Shown: piece after piece, positions 44,084 through 53,887 of the stretch
How positions within the stretch are numbered: the first letter of the stretch is position 1
Layout: each line of letters begins with the position of its first letter
From: Singulisphaera sp. GP187
GTDB lineage: Bacteria; Planctomycetota; Planctomycetia; Isosphaerales; Isosphaeraceae
DNA: 64,000 nucleotides
Assembly (NCBI RefSeq): GCF_900129635.1
Contig: NZ_FSRB01000001.1
Coordinates: forward strand, 3,635,501 to 3,699,500
Reading direction: 5' to 3'
Position numbers and translations under genes: made by a program
Notes under the pieces: generated by a model
What the model saw: only the letters and a program-made list of their open reading frames with translations
The model's database searches: none
Told to the model about the DNA's origin: nothing

Positions 44084-44639
44084 CGACCGTTCGAGACGAC
44101 CGATCCCGCGTGCTCCTCCTTGGCGACTTCCAAATACCCCATGCCGTGCCGATTTATCCGGCAACCGCGACGGCCTGGACGCATCGCGTCGCGCATCCTT
44201 GCTCGCGGCAACCTTACGGTGACTGACAAATCCGCCCAGCCACCGCTCCACCCATCCAAAGCTTTTGAATCCGCAAACTTTCCCCTCCCGTGATCGTCAT
44301 CGAATCAGGATGAATCGCTTGCGTTCTTGAAAATCCAAAGCCACTGACGACGATGTCGGTCCTGAACGCGCTAGAGCCACCAAGTCACCCAATCCGCTAA
44401 GTCTCCGCTTCAAGAAATGAATTGTGTAGAAAACGTGAAGAGCATGATTGCTTCGCCACGATTCTTCTGAGTAGGAATAGTTTCCATCGCTGCTCATATC
44501 ATGCGAGCCCACAGCTGTGGCCGATCGCCACGGTCGTTCATCGGACGATGTCTCTTCGTCCTCGGTTCGCTCTATGAATTGCGCCAATTCTTATCGAGAA
44601 CGTTCATTTTTTTAGCGTGCATTGCCGCGGAGGTTATTA
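44084..44639. other. Intergenic, upstream region of DUF1559
   Basis: About 550 bases, less GC-rich than neighbours. The GGAGG ribosome binding site is at 44628-44633. No promoter is clearly readable and no gene is seen. Confidence 0.4.
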
Positions 44640-45716
44640 ATGCCTCGATCGATTCGAAAAAGCGACGATCCTCTTTTTTCTTGCTTGCGTCAGGGCTTCA
44701 CCCTGATCGAACTCTTGGTTGTCATTGCCATCATCGCCGTCCTGATTGCACTCTTGCTGCCGGCCGTGCAGGCGGCCCGTGAGGCGGCACGACGCATGCA
44801 ATGCGTCAACAATTTGAAGCAGATCAATCTTTCGCTACACAATTACATCGGAACAGTGGGGAGTTATCCCTACAGCGGAGGATTCGGCACCCCGGAAGCG
44901 AAGGGGTGGGGATGGCTGCCTATGGTCCTCAATCAGCTCGAACAGGGTGCTCTGTTTAACGCGATCAATTTCTCGGACAGTTGTGATTGCCAATCGATGT
45001 CGACCGTGCGGCGGATCGTGATTAACTCGTTCTTTTGTCCGAGTGATCCGAACGGAAACCAGTTGAGAAACGATCGGACGACGCCCAACGTCGCCTGTAT
45101 CGGCGGGCCAAGCACGAAGGATGATCCGGTAGCGGGCCTGCAAAACGGCATGCTCAACAACTACACGGGGAGCTACGGCGACGGCTACAACAATAGCGTG
45201 TCCAGCCCCTATGACACAGCCGGATCGGGCCTGCGCTATGGCTGTGGTGGATGCAACGCAACGGGATCGGCTACCGAAACACCGATGGCCGACTGCTTGT
45301 CCCCAACCGGTGCTTATGGCTCGGGACCAAACCATCGGGGCATGTTCGATTATCGAAGTGTATCGTCAGCCGTGACCTTCGCGTCGATCACCGATGGCCT
45401 GAGCAACACGTTCGCTCTCGGCGAGGTCGCGTCGGTTGTCCGCTCGCAAAGTTCCGTCTGGTTCACAAGCACGGGAGCCACCAACGGCACATGCCTGCCG
45501 ATGAACTGGACACTCCAAAGGTGTCTTCGTGACTCGGCCTACGCCAAGGCCAATAGCTGGACTGGCCGAGGCTTCTCAAGCTTCCACTCCGGCGGAGCAA
45601 ACTTCGGGATGGCGGACGGCTCGGTCCGTTTCATCAAGCAGACCATCGACCAGAGAACGTATAACGCCTTGGGCAGCCGCAGGGGGGGCGAAGTCATCAG
45701 TGCCGACGCCTATTGA
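44640..45716 (+). CDS. DUF1559 type IV pilin-like protein
   Basis: The start is ATG 44640, because GGAGG precedes it by about seven bases; the frame is open to a TTG at 44622. The 358-residue protein has the prepilin leader LRQGFTLIELLVVIAIIAVLIALLLPAVQAAREAARR, processed after Gly, then a globular DUF1559 domain with a Cys-rich region. It ends in the diagnostic FGMADGSVRFIKQTIDQRTYNALG. DUF1559 proteins are one of the largest paralogous families in planctomycetes, thought to be surface or pseudopilin proteins with unknown partners. It is followed by a lipoprotein gene. Confidence 0.93.
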   Translation: MPRSIRKSDDPLFSCLRQGFTLIELLVVIAIIAVLIALLLPAVQAAREAARRMQCVNNLKQINLSLHNYIGTVGSYPYSGGFGTPEAKGWGWLPMVLNQLEQGALFNAINFSDSCDCQSMSTVRRIVINSFFCPSDPNGNQLRNDRTTPNVACIGGPSTKDDPVAGLQNGMLNNYTGSYGDGYNNSVSSPYDTAGSGLRYGCGGCNATGSATETPMADCLSPTGAYGSGPNHRGMFDYRSVSSAVTFASITDGLSNTFALGEVASVVRSQSSVWFTSTGATNGTCLPMNWTLQRCLRDSAYAKANSWTGRGFSSFHSGGANFGMADGSVRFIKQTIDQRTYNALGSRRGGEVISADAY

Positions 45717-45777
45717 TACCTTTATTGCCGACCCAATTCAGGAATGGAGCCACGACAACAGAGACAAGGGTGTTTTG

Positions 45778-46248
45778 ATGCGTGTTGATTTCGACAAAGG
45801 CATTACCGTGAGGACGGCGGCTGGCCTAATTCTCGCGTTCTCGATCGGACTGGCCGGTTGCGGTGGTGGGGAACCAGGCTTAAACAGTGTCCGGGGACGG
45901 GTCACCTATAAAGGTCAGCCCGTAACCCAAGGGGAAATCTACTTCACCCCCGACAAGTCGGGCGCCCGAGCGGCTCAGAGCCCGCTCGATTCCGATGGCC
46001 GCTACCAACTCGGCACCTTCGCCCCGAAAGATGGGGCGTACGCCGGAAGCCACAAGATCTCCGTCGTCTCCCGCGGACCGGACAAGCCGATCCCCGCCAA
46101 AAAAGCGGCCAGTATGCTCCCCGAGGATATGCAAGGAACAGGCGACCCGCTCATTCCTCGCAAGTACTTTTCCCCCGAAACCTCAAAACTCAGCGTCGAG
46201 GTCGCCCCGGGCGAGTCGAATACGTTCGACTTCGAGTTGACCGATTGA
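45778..46248 (+). CDS. Carboxypeptidase-regulatory-like lipoprotein
   Basis: The ATG at 45778 follows AAGGG and gives a 156-residue protein with a lipoprotein signal ending LAGCGGG. The mature part has GRVTYKGQPVTQGEIYFTPDKSG and a beta-sandwich pattern resembling transthyretin-like or carboxypeptidase regulatory-like domains. This small lipoprotein type regularly follows DUF1559 genes in planctomycetes, suggesting joint work at the cell envelope. A perfect 13 bp stem-loop ends the unit. Confidence 0.85.
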   Translation: MRVDFDKGITVRTAAGLILAFSIGLAGCGGGEPGLNSVRGRVTYKGQPVTQGEIYFTPDKSGARAAQSPLDSDGRYQLGTFAPKDGAYAGSHKISVVSRGPDKPIPAKKAASMLPEDMQGTGDPLIPRKYFSPETSKLSVEVAPGESNTFDFELTD

Positions 46249-46322
46249 TGGCTTGGCGTGCCGGTTCGCCGTGATGGCTTTCCAACGGCAATCCATCGAG
46301 ATCACTCCGGTTGCCTGACTCC

Positions 46323-46359
46323 AGAGGCCGCCAAGTTCCACGGGAGCTTGGCGGCCTCT
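46323..46359 (+). terminator. Terminator of the DUF1559-lipoprotein unit
   Basis: A perfect 13 bp stem (AGAGGCCGCCAAG/CTTGGCGGCCTCT) with an 11-base loop, but only a short T-rich tail. A diverged version is at 39708-39742. Confidence 0.75.
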
Positions 46360-46766
46360 CGATGTTAAATTCAGCACTGAGCACGGATCATGCCCTGCCG
46401 TCGAAGTATTTGATTCTGCCTGATTTGCGAACCGGGATCCGATGCCCGCCACGAAGTCGGCGCGGACAGTGTCCCGGCACCGCCTGAGGCGAGTTCGATG
46501 CCTGGATCTCGGCCAACAAACACACGCCAGGGCCGGGCCTCTGGGAATGCGACGTCGCGGGCTGGGAGTCGAGTCCCGGACCCGACCCACTGCCGCACGA
46601 AGTTCAACCGGCCGCTGACCGATAGAGTTCGGTGGGCCGAGGGTAACCACCGATTCAATCCACCATTGATTTCAATCAACTTTACCGTTGCATTTACCTA
46701 CAAATCACAAACATCGATCCGCATGCAGAAGAGGCACGGGAGAGTCATCCCTCCTTTTTGCGGATC
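46360..46766. other. Intergenic, no gene seen
   Basis: About 400 bases between the DUF1559 unit and the DUF1501 promoter. Open frames here lack a domain or ribosome binding site. Confidence 0.4.
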
Positions 46767-46794
46767 TTGCGAGAGGACCAGGGGATGTTATGAT
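46767..46794 (+). promoter_or_regulatory. Promoter of the DUF1501 gene
   Basis: TTGCGA and TATGAT lie 16 bases apart. The same pair and spacing is kept in the decayed copy at 43365-43392, within otherwise diverged sequence, which supports function. Confidence 0.6.
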
Positions 46795-46899
46795 CTCAAA
46801 CTGGCCGGACAACTGTTCGAGGATTGATGACGCTGGGAACATCACCAGGCCAAGGAACCGCGGTTAGACCCAATCTCCCTCGGCACCAAGGAGCGCACC

Positions 46900-48270
46900 A
46901 TGCCCCACGCCTCCGCGAATCGCGCGACCTGTCCGGGGGCGTTGCCGCGCCGGTCGTTCCTGCGAGCATCGCTGACCGGGCTCTCGACGCTGGGAATCGC
47001 CGACCTACTCCGGCTCGAGTCCGCAGCGTCGGCAACGGGTCGAGCACCCTCCCGCGGCCCCTCGATCATTGTGGTCTGGCTCTGGGGCGGTCCCAGTCAC
47101 ATGGAGACGTTCGACCTCAAGCCGGACGCTCCCGAGGAGTATCGAGGCACGTTTCGGCCGATCCCGACCAATGTGCCGGGGATCGCGATCAGCGAGAAGT
47201 TGCCGCAACTGGCTCGGATTGCCGACAAATACGCCTTGATCCGCTCGGTTGCCCACGATAGCCCCGGGCATGTCAACAGCACCCACACCGTTCTGACCGG
47301 GTATACGGGCGAGTTGCTGGAGACGCCTCCATTCACCCCCAAGTATCCATTCATCTTCAACGCGGCCCAGAAGCTCTTGCCAAGTCGCCTCCCCGGCCTG
47401 CCGCAGTGGGTCGCACTGCCGGACATGCGCTACGCGGGAGGAGGTCACCTCGGACCGGCATCGGGGCCATTCCAGGTGACGGCCGACCCCGGCGCGGCGA
47501 ACTTCCACGTTCCGAGCCTCTCGCTCAACGCCGCCCAGCGCATCCGGCTCGCGCGCCGGAGCCAATTGCTGACCTCCCTCGGCCAGCCGCCACCAGGTGG
47601 AGATGACTCGGGAACCGTCAATGCACTGGACATCTATCAACAACAAGCCCTGGATTTGCTGGAAGGCTCGGCCGCCCGCGAGGCGTTTGACCTCAGCCGC
47701 GAGGATCCCAGGCTCCGCGATCGTTTCGGCCGCAACGTCGTCGGCCAGCGCTGCTTGCTGGCCCGCCGCCTGGTCGAGTCCGGCGTCCGGCTCGTCACGG
47801 TCGACTTCCCCAACGTCCCGGGCCAGAAGGCCTTTTCCTGGGACGACCATGCCAGCGTCTGGAACATCTTCGAACAAATGGAGATTCGGCTGCCCGTGCT
47901 CGACCAGGCGGTTTCCGCCTTGATCGAGGATCTCCACGCGCGAGGCATGAACCAGGAGACGCTCGTGGTCGTCATGGGCGAGATGGGTCGCACGCCCAGG
48001 CTCTCCAACTTCAACGGTCAGCCCGGCCGCGAGCACTGGGGGGCCGCGATGTCGGTCTTGATGGCCGGGGGCGGCATGCCGATGGGCCAGGTGATCGGTT
48101 CCACAACCCATAAAGGAGAAGAGCCGAAGGATCGCCGATTTCACCCCAGCGACCTTCTGGCCACGTGGTACCGATTCCTCGGAATCGATCCGACCCAGAC
48201 CTTGCCCGACACCGCCGGTCGCCCCATCGCGCTCCTCCCACACGGTTCGCCGATCCGGGAACTCGGCTGA
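46900..48270 (+). CDS. DUF1501 Tat-exported protein
   Basis: The 456-residue protein starts with a twin-arginine-type leader (LPRRSFLRASLTGLSTLG). It has the alkaline-phosphatase-like DUF1501 fold: SIIVVWLWGGPSHMETFDLKPD, SVAHDSPGHVNSTHTVLTGY, VTVDFPNVPGQKAFSWDDHASVW and VVVMGEMGRTPRLSNFNGQPGREHWG. It ends WYRFLGIDPTQTLPD. In planctomycetes these proteins usually sit next to DUF1549/DUF1553 cytochrome-like genes, but here it stands next to an ABC permease. A 5'- and 3'-flanked fossil copy lies at 43365-43735. Substrate is unknown. Confidence 0.93.
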   Translation: MPHASANRATCPGALPRRSFLRASLTGLSTLGIADLLRLESAASATGRAPSRGPSIIVVWLWGGPSHMETFDLKPDAPEEYRGTFRPIPTNVPGIAISEKLPQLARIADKYALIRSVAHDSPGHVNSTHTVLTGYTGELLETPPFTPKYPFIFNAAQKLLPSRLPGLPQWVALPDMRYAGGGHLGPASGPFQVTADPGAANFHVPSLSLNAAQRIRLARRSQLLTSLGQPPPGGDDSGTVNALDIYQQQALDLLEGSAAREAFDLSREDPRLRDRFGRNVVGQRCLLARRLVESGVRLVTVDFPNVPGQKAFSWDDHASVWNIFEQMEIRLPVLDQAVSALIEDLHARGMNQETLVVVMGEMGRTPRLSNFNGQPGREHWGAAMSVLMAGGGMPMGQVIGSTTHKGEEPKDRRFHPSDLLATWYRFLGIDPTQTLPDTAGRPIALLPHGSPIRELG

Positions 48271-48399
48271 TCGCCAAATGGTGAAACCCATCAACCGCGA
48301 CGAAACCCGCAAGATCCAGCCCCTCGGCGCGACCCCAATCGTGCCCGCTATGGTACGATGACGACGGTCGAACAGGTTGCATCGAAGAGGAATGTCTGC

Positions 48400-50103
48400 A
48401 TGGGTCTTCTCCGTCGGACAGGGCGAGTCGCAGGCCTCGCGCTCTGGTTGATCCTTCTGACTCCGGTCGTGGCACTCGTGCCCGCGGCGTTCGTCGATCA
48501 GGGGCCGGGAGGCGTGGTCCGGCCCACCGTCTTCCCGTTTGCGCTGGCGGTGCTCGATCCGTTTGTACGACTGGCGTCGTTGAACAGTGTGCTGGGGGCG
48601 TTCGTCATTACGCTCGGGTCGCTGGTCCTGGGGGTTGGGCTGGCGCGGCTATTGACCGGGTGGCGATTCTGGGGGAGAGGGCCACTGGCCGCACTGGTTC
48701 TGGCACCGGTGATCGTCTCTCCCCTGTTCACGGCGCTTGGGCTGCGACTGCTCTTCGGGGCTCACCTCGTCGTCGACGGCCCGGCCGGTTCCCAATTAAG
48801 TTGGATCTGCTGGATCTGGGCCGAGATGACCAGCGGGGTCGCCCTGGTTGCACTGGCCACGGCGTCGGCCTTGGATCGGGTGGAACCGAGTTGGATCGAC
48901 GCGGCGCGACAGACCGGAGCCGGCCGATTCCGGATCTGGTGGGAGTTGATCTGGCCTCCGGTCCGCCCCTACGCGCTGCGAGCCGCGGGGGCCGTATTCA
49001 CCCTGGCCCTGGTCGAGCCCGGCGCACCGCTCGTGCTGGGGCTGCGACGGACGTTGGCCTTTCAGATCATTGAGGCGGCTTCGGGGCTCGATCCCATGCC
49101 CCGCGCGGCGGTGCTTGCCCTTGAGGCCGTCGGTATCGCAATGGTGGGCCGGTTGTTGCTGAACTGGTGGGGCGGCCGCCCGAGCGCGTTGCCGCCGGGG
49201 CCGCCGATCGCCCGCGCGGAGGATTCGAGTTGGCCTCGCACGGCGGTTTTTCTCGGGCTCCTCACCGCAGGCCTAATCCTGGCCTGGCTGCCGGTCTGGG
49301 CCCTGATCGGCTCCGCCTTTTCCTCCGCTTCAGGAACTTCAGCCAAGAGCCGATCCCTGTCGATCACCGCGTTCATACATCGGCTCAATCAGGGGGAGTC
49401 GCATCGGCTCGTCCTCAACTCCCTCGCACTGGGCCTGGCGGTGGTGGCGATCAACCTGGTGGCCGCGCGTTCGCTGAGCGTCTGGGCAGGGCGACGGCGA
49501 AGCGTCGCTCGCCTGGCGGCGTGGCCGGACGCATTCCCGCCGCTTACGATCGGGGTCGGCGCACTGGCACTCGGAGGACTCCTCCAACTCGCGGTCGACT
49601 GGCTCCGGATCGGCGAGCGGCCCGGATTTCTGATCGTCGGATTTTCCGTCCTCAGAAACGGCCTCGACCTCGATCGAACGCCGGGACCCCTGCTCCTCCT
49701 GGCGGTGGCGGCCGCGTGCCAGTCGCCTCTGATCCTCGTCTCGCGGCAGGTTGGGCGTTGGTCGCTTGGCCAACTGACCGACGCGGCGATCACCCTCGGG
49801 GCGACCGAGCGGCAGGCCCACCGCGCGGGATTGGCCGGCTGGTTCGGCGTGCCCCCCGGCGTGCTCCTGTTGACCTTGGTCTTAGCGACGACGAGCCTCT
49901 CCCCCGCGCTGATCCTGACCCCGACCGTGGAAAACCGGCCGGTCGCGCCGGGGATTCTTCGCCTGGCCGACCAACCCGATGACGCCCCATCCTTGGCCGC
50001 CGCCCTGGCAACGTGCGTGATCGCGGTCAACGTCGCGGCCCTCGGACTGGCCGCGAAGGGCCGCTCCGAGCCGCTCGGCGACTGGTTCCACGGTCGACCA
50101 TAA
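48400..50103 (+). CDS. ABC importer permease, two fused membrane halves
   Basis: An ATG at 48400 with GAGGAA upstream is preferred; the frame also offers ATG 48358. The 567-residue protein has about 12 membrane segments in two homologous halves. Each has the EAA-type loop that contacts the ATPase (DAARQTGAGRFRIWW; DAAITLGATERQAHRAGLAGW). Fused permeases of this kind serve iron(III), thiosulfate or 2-aminoethylphosphonate importers with one ATPase. The binding protein and ATPase for such an importer are at 36.9-39.4 kb and have no permease of their own, so this is probably the missing part. Confidence 0.85.
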   Translation: MGLLRRTGRVAGLALWLILLTPVVALVPAAFVDQGPGGVVRPTVFPFALAVLDPFVRLASLNSVLGAFVITLGSLVLGVGLARLLTGWRFWGRGPLAALVLAPVIVSPLFTALGLRLLFGAHLVVDGPAGSQLSWICWIWAEMTSGVALVALATASALDRVEPSWIDAARQTGAGRFRIWWELIWPPVRPYALRAAGAVFTLALVEPGAPLVLGLRRTLAFQIIEAASGLDPMPRAAVLALEAVGIAMVGRLLLNWWGGRPSALPPGPPIARAEDSSWPRTAVFLGLLTAGLILAWLPVWALIGSAFSSASGTSAKSRSLSITAFIHRLNQGESHRLVLNSLALGLAVVAINLVAARSLSVWAGRRRSVARLAAWPDAFPPLTIGVGALALGGLLQLAVDWLRIGERPGFLIVGFSVLRNGLDLDRTPGPLLLLAVAAACQSPLILVSRQVGRWSLGQLTDAAITLGATERQAHRAGLAGWFGVPPGVLLLTLVLATTSLSPALILTPTVENRPVAPGILRLADQPDDAPSLAAALATCVIAVNVAALGLAAKGRSEPLGDWFHGRP

Positions 50104-50149
50104 AGGGAACGTCTTCGAGCAAGGCTGGTCTCCGACCACGAACGGCCTG

Positions 50150-50155
50150 TATACT
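50150..50155 (+). promoter_or_regulatory. Possible -10 element upstream of carA
   Basis: An extended -10 TGTATACT about 100 bases before the carA start. No good -35 is visible. Confidence 0.35.
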
Positions 50156-50255
50156 AGACGTTGCCGCGCGCGGCGTCGCGGAAAGTTGGGTCCCGGCCGA
50201 ACTTGACTGACGATCTTCTTGGCACCGAATTTTCGGGGAGCACCCAGCGAATCCC

Positions 50256-51407
50256 ATGGACATCGCGAAGCTTGCGTTGGAAGACGGCACGGTTTACACA
50301 GGTCGGGCCTTCGGAGCCCGCGGCGAGGTTGATGGCGAGGTCGTCTTCAACACGAGCATGACCGGCTACCAGGAGATCTTGACCGACCCGTCGTATCACG
50401 GCCAGATCGTGACGATGACCTACCCGCTGATCGGCAACTACGGGGTCAACGACCAGGATGCCGAGAGCGGCCGGCCCTGGGTCCGCGGATTCGTGATTCG
50501 CGAGCTCAGCCGGGTGGTCAGCAACTACCGTGCTGGGGGATCGCTCGACGCCTATCTCGCCGAACACAACGTCATCGGCATCGAGGGGATCGACACCCGC
50601 GCTCTGGTCCGCTTGACCCGCGAACAAGGCGCGATGAAAGGGATTCTCTCGACCACCGACCAGGACGATGCCCGCCTGGTCGCCAAGGCCAAGGCCAGCC
50701 CCGGCCTGGTCGGACGCGACCTGGCTCGTGAGGTCATGCCCCACACGTCGAGCCCCTGGGAACCGGGACTGAACGCCTCGTTTGCGCTCCCCACATCCGT
50801 CGAAGAATCGGCGACCCGAGCCGGTTCCGAACCGAAGCCGCATGTGGTCGCCCTCGACTTCGGCATGAAGTGGAATATTCCCCGCCACCTGGTCGACACC
50901 GGCTGCCGGGTCACCATCGTCCCCGGCTCGGCCACCGCGAACGAAATCCTCGACCACAAACCGGATGGAATTTTCCTCTCCAACGGCCCCGGAGACCCCG
51001 GCGCCCTGGCCGAGGCGACGGCCACGCTCAAGACCCTGATCCAGTCGGCGGCGGAGTCGAAAGGGATCCCGATTTTCGGCATCTGTCTCGGCCACCAACT
51101 CCTCGGCCAGGCCTTCGGCGCCTCGACGTTCAAACTCAAGTTCGGCCACCGCGGGGCAAACCATCCGGTCCGCAACGAGTCCACCGGCAAGGTCGAGATC
51201 ACGACCCAGAACCATGGGTTCGCCGTCGACCCGAGCACCCTCCCGGCCGACGTGGTGGCCAGCCACGTCAACCTGAACGACCAGACGCTGGAAGGCCTTC
51301 GGCATCGCCAACTTCCCGTTTTCAGCGTGCAGTACCACCCAGAATCCTCGGCGGGCCCGCACGATAGCCAGTACCTGTTCGCCCAGTTCCGCGAAATGAT
51401 GAGATAA
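50256..51407 (+). CDS. carA: Carbamoyl-phosphate synthase small chain
   Basis: CarA hydrolyses glutamine and channels ammonia to CarB. The 383-residue protein has the N-terminal CPSase domain (LEDGTVYTGRAFGARGEVDGEVVFNTSMTGYQEILTDPSY). Its class I amidotransferase domain has the nucleophile Cys in FGICLGHQLLGQAFG (near residue 275) and His/Glu in QYHPESSAGPHD (near 360). carB is not in the window; the next gene is purA. Start ATG 50256. Confidence 0.97.
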   Translation: MDIAKLALEDGTVYTGRAFGARGEVDGEVVFNTSMTGYQEILTDPSYHGQIVTMTYPLIGNYGVNDQDAESGRPWVRGFVIRELSRVVSNYRAGGSLDAYLAEHNVIGIEGIDTRALVRLTREQGAMKGILSTTDQDDARLVAKAKASPGLVGRDLAREVMPHTSSPWEPGLNASFALPTSVEESATRAGSEPKPHVVALDFGMKWNIPRHLVDTGCRVTIVPGSATANEILDHKPDGIFLSNGPGDPGALAEATATLKTLIQSAAESKGIPIFGICLGHQLLGQAFGASTFKLKFGHRGANHPVRNESTGKVEITTQNHGFAVDPSTLPADVVASHVNLNDQTLEGLRHRQLPVFSVQYHPESSAGPHDSQYLFAQFREMMR

Positions 51408-51581
51408 CCGAAAGTCTGCCTTTATCTGATTTGCCCAATTTACGACGTCTTCCCAGGCTTCCGCTTCGTCACGCGGTTGACGGAGCCGGCCTGAGGGCGT
51501 TACCTTGAATCTTTGCGTTCCAAAGCGACCCGACCCGATCTGAGACGGGCGCCTGTTCGCCGAGACCGGAGACGACGTGCC

Positions 51582-52889
51582 GTGGCTTCGACTTGCGTAG
51601 TAGGCCTTCAATGGGGAGACGAGGCCAAGGGAAAGATCGTCGACCTGCTCTGTGACCAGCACGATGCCGTCGTCCGCTACCAAGGTGGCGCGAACGCGGG
51701 GCACACGGTCGTCGCCGACGGAGTGACGTACAAGCTGTCGCTGATCCCGACCGGGATCCTTCGCCCGGGGACCGAAGGGGTGATCGGCAATGGCGTCGTG
51801 ATCCACCCCCCCGCCCTTCTCAAGGAAATTGAGACCCTGGCGGCCCAAGGGGTTGAGATGGGCAGCCGCCTGCACGTCAGCGACCGGGCTCATGTGATCC
51901 TGCCTTACCACATGGCCGAGGAACGGCTGACTGAGGAGTCGGCCTCCGCGGCCGACCACCTCGGCACGACCAGGCGCGGGATCGGGCCTTGCTATAAGGA
52001 CAAGGTGGGCCGGGTCCACGGGGTTCGCGTCGGCGACCTCTACCACCCGGAGCGGTTCCGCGAGCATATCGAGCGGATCGTCGCCTTCAAGAACCGGCTC
52101 CTGTTGGCGATGCTTCCCGACTACGAGCCGATCGAGGCGGGGGCGGTCGCGGAAGAATACCTCGGCTACGCCGAGCGGCTCCGTCCCTACGTCAGAGACA
52201 CGACGACCTGGCTGCACCACGCGATCGGCCAGGGGAAGCGGCTCCTCTTCGAGGGGGCGCAAGGATCGTTGCTGGACGTCGATCACGGCAGCTACCCGTA
52301 TGTGACCAGCTCCAACAGTAGCGCGGCGGGGATTGCGGCGGGTTCGGGGATCCCGACCCGGCACATCGACCGCTGGATCGGCGTCGTCAAGGCCTACACC
52401 ACCCGGGTCGGCGGCGGCCCGTTCCCGACCGAGCAAGACAACGAAGTGGGTGAGCGGATCCGCAAGGTGGGGCGGGAATACGGCACGGTGACCGGCCGCC
52501 CCCGACGTTGCGGCTGGTTCGATGCCGTGGCCGCGCGGTACTCGGCCCGGGTCAGCGGCTCGACCGAGATTTCGCTGATGTTGCTGGACGTGCTGAGCGG
52601 GATTCCCGAACTGCAGGTCGCCGTCGCCTACGAGGACGAGTCGGGCCGCAAGGTGGCCGAGATGCCTGGCCATTTGTCCGACCTCGAGCGGTGCCGCCCG
52701 GTCTATGAGACCCTCCCCGGGTGGGACTCCGACCTGACCGGAGTGCGCACCTGGTCCGACCTGCCCGTCGAGGCGCGGAACTACGTCGCCTACCTCACGA
52801 AGCAGATCGGGGTTCCGGTTTCGATCGTCTCAGTCGGCCCTGAGCGGCGGCAGACGATTATCCTGGGTAACGATGCGCCTCGCGTTTGA
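51582..52889 (+). CDS. purA: Adenylosuccinate synthetase
   Basis: PurA joins IMP and aspartate using GTP, the first step to AMP. The start is GTG 51582, after GGAGA, giving 435 residues; upstream codons (from 51513) are Arg-rich and not part of the family. Motifs are GLQWGDEAKGKIVDLL, GGANAGHTVV, TTRRGIGPCYKDKV, FEGAQGSLLDVDHGSYPYVTSSN, GVVKAYTTRVGGGPFPTE and RPRRCGWFD. It is monocistronic or in a loose group with carA. Confidence 0.97.
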   Translation: MASTCVVGLQWGDEAKGKIVDLLCDQHDAVVRYQGGANAGHTVVADGVTYKLSLIPTGILRPGTEGVIGNGVVIHPPALLKEIETLAAQGVEMGSRLHVSDRAHVILPYHMAEERLTEESASAADHLGTTRRGIGPCYKDKVGRVHGVRVGDLYHPERFREHIERIVAFKNRLLLAMLPDYEPIEAGAVAEEYLGYAERLRPYVRDTTTWLHHAIGQGKRLLFEGAQGSLLDVDHGSYPYVTSSNSSAAGIAAGSGIPTRHIDRWIGVVKAYTTRVGGGPFPTEQDNEVGERIRKVGREYGTVTGRPRRCGWFDAVAARYSARVSGSTEISLMLLDVLSGIPELQVAVAYEDESGRKVAEMPGHLSDLERCRPVYETLPGWDSDLTGVRTWSDLPVEARNYVAYLTKQIGVPVSIVSVGPERRQTIILGNDAPRV

Positions 52890-53068
52890 ATTGGCCCCTC
52901 GCAATGACCGTGCGGCGGCGGGATGCGTTGTCTGCTTCGCGTTCGAGTTTTCGTTTCTGTTTCCGTCCGAACGCGAAGTCTTGACGTTTTCCCGGCGCCG
53001 GTCCGGTTCGTGCTCTGTCAGCGCGTTGCGTCTTTTCCTTTGAAACGGCACCGGATCGTAATTTCAAC

Positions 53069-53887
53069 ATGGCGAACGTCTCGATCTCGGAGGAAGGGCT
53101 GGCGCGGATCTCCGCGCTCGGGTTGACGTCCGAGCAACTGCCCAGGCACGTCGCGATCATCATGGACGGCAACGGCCGCTGGGCTCAGAACCGCGGACGC
53201 GCCCGCATCGTCGGCCATCGCCGCGGCATCCAGAGCGTCCGTGCGGTGGTCGAGGAAGGGTGTCGCCTCGGCCTCGACCAGATTACGCTCTACTGCCTGT
53301 CGATCGAAAACTGGAAACGCCCGCCTCGCGAGCTCACCTTCCTGCTCCGGCTGCTCCGCCACTTCCTCAAGGTGGAGCGGGCCGAGTTGATGGATCAGAA
53401 CGTCCGGCTCAAGATGATCGGCCGGCGTGAGGGCCTCCCCAGCGCAGTGCTCGAGGAGTTCGACCGCACGGTGGAGGAGACGTCCGAGAACACAGGCATG
53501 ACCCTCTGCCTGGCCGTCAACTATGGGGGACGCACCGAGATCGCCGACGCCGCGCGCCGCTTGGCCGAAGACGTCCGCTCCGGAACGCTTGAGCCCGAAC
53601 AAGTCGACGAGGCGCGGTTCGCCACCTACCTGGCAACCCATGGGATGCTCGACCCGGACCTCCTGATCCGGACTGCCGGCGAGATGCGCCTGAGCAATTT
53701 TTTGCTCTGGCAGATTTCCTACGCGGAAATCTGGGTCACCGACGTCCTTTGGCCTGAGTTCCGCGGCGACGACCTCCTCGCCGCCTGCCATGCGTTCGCG
53801 TCCCGAGAGCGGAAGTTCGGCGGCCTCCCGTCGCCGCCGGAGGCCAGCCAGGCGCGGAGTCCGGCCGCTCCCAAGGCCACGCGGTAG
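53069..53887 (+). CDS. uppS: Isoprenyl transferase (undecaprenyl diphosphate synthase type)
   Basis: This enzyme builds the C55 lipid carrier for peptidoglycan and other envelope polymers. The 272-residue protein has the diagnostic P-loop-like IIMDGNGRWAQNRG (Asp at the start of motif 1) with GHRRGIQSVR. LYCLSIENWKRP, MIGRREGLP, LAVNYGGRTEIADA and the C-terminal DLLIRTAGEMRLSNFLLWQISYAE complete the set. The C-terminal Pro/Ala tail is extra. cdsA follows, as in many bacteria, though here 270 bases away. Confidence 0.96.
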   Translation: MANVSISEEGLARISALGLTSEQLPRHVAIIMDGNGRWAQNRGRARIVGHRRGIQSVRAVVEEGCRLGLDQITLYCLSIENWKRPPRELTFLLRLLRHFLKVERAELMDQNVRLKMIGRREGLPSAVLEEFDRTVEETSENTGMTLCLAVNYGGRTEIADAARRLAEDVRSGTLEPEQVDEARFATYLATHGMLDPDLLIRTAGEMRLSNFLLWQISYAEIWVTDVLWPEFRGDDLLAACHAFASRERKFGGLPSPPEASQARSPAAPKATR

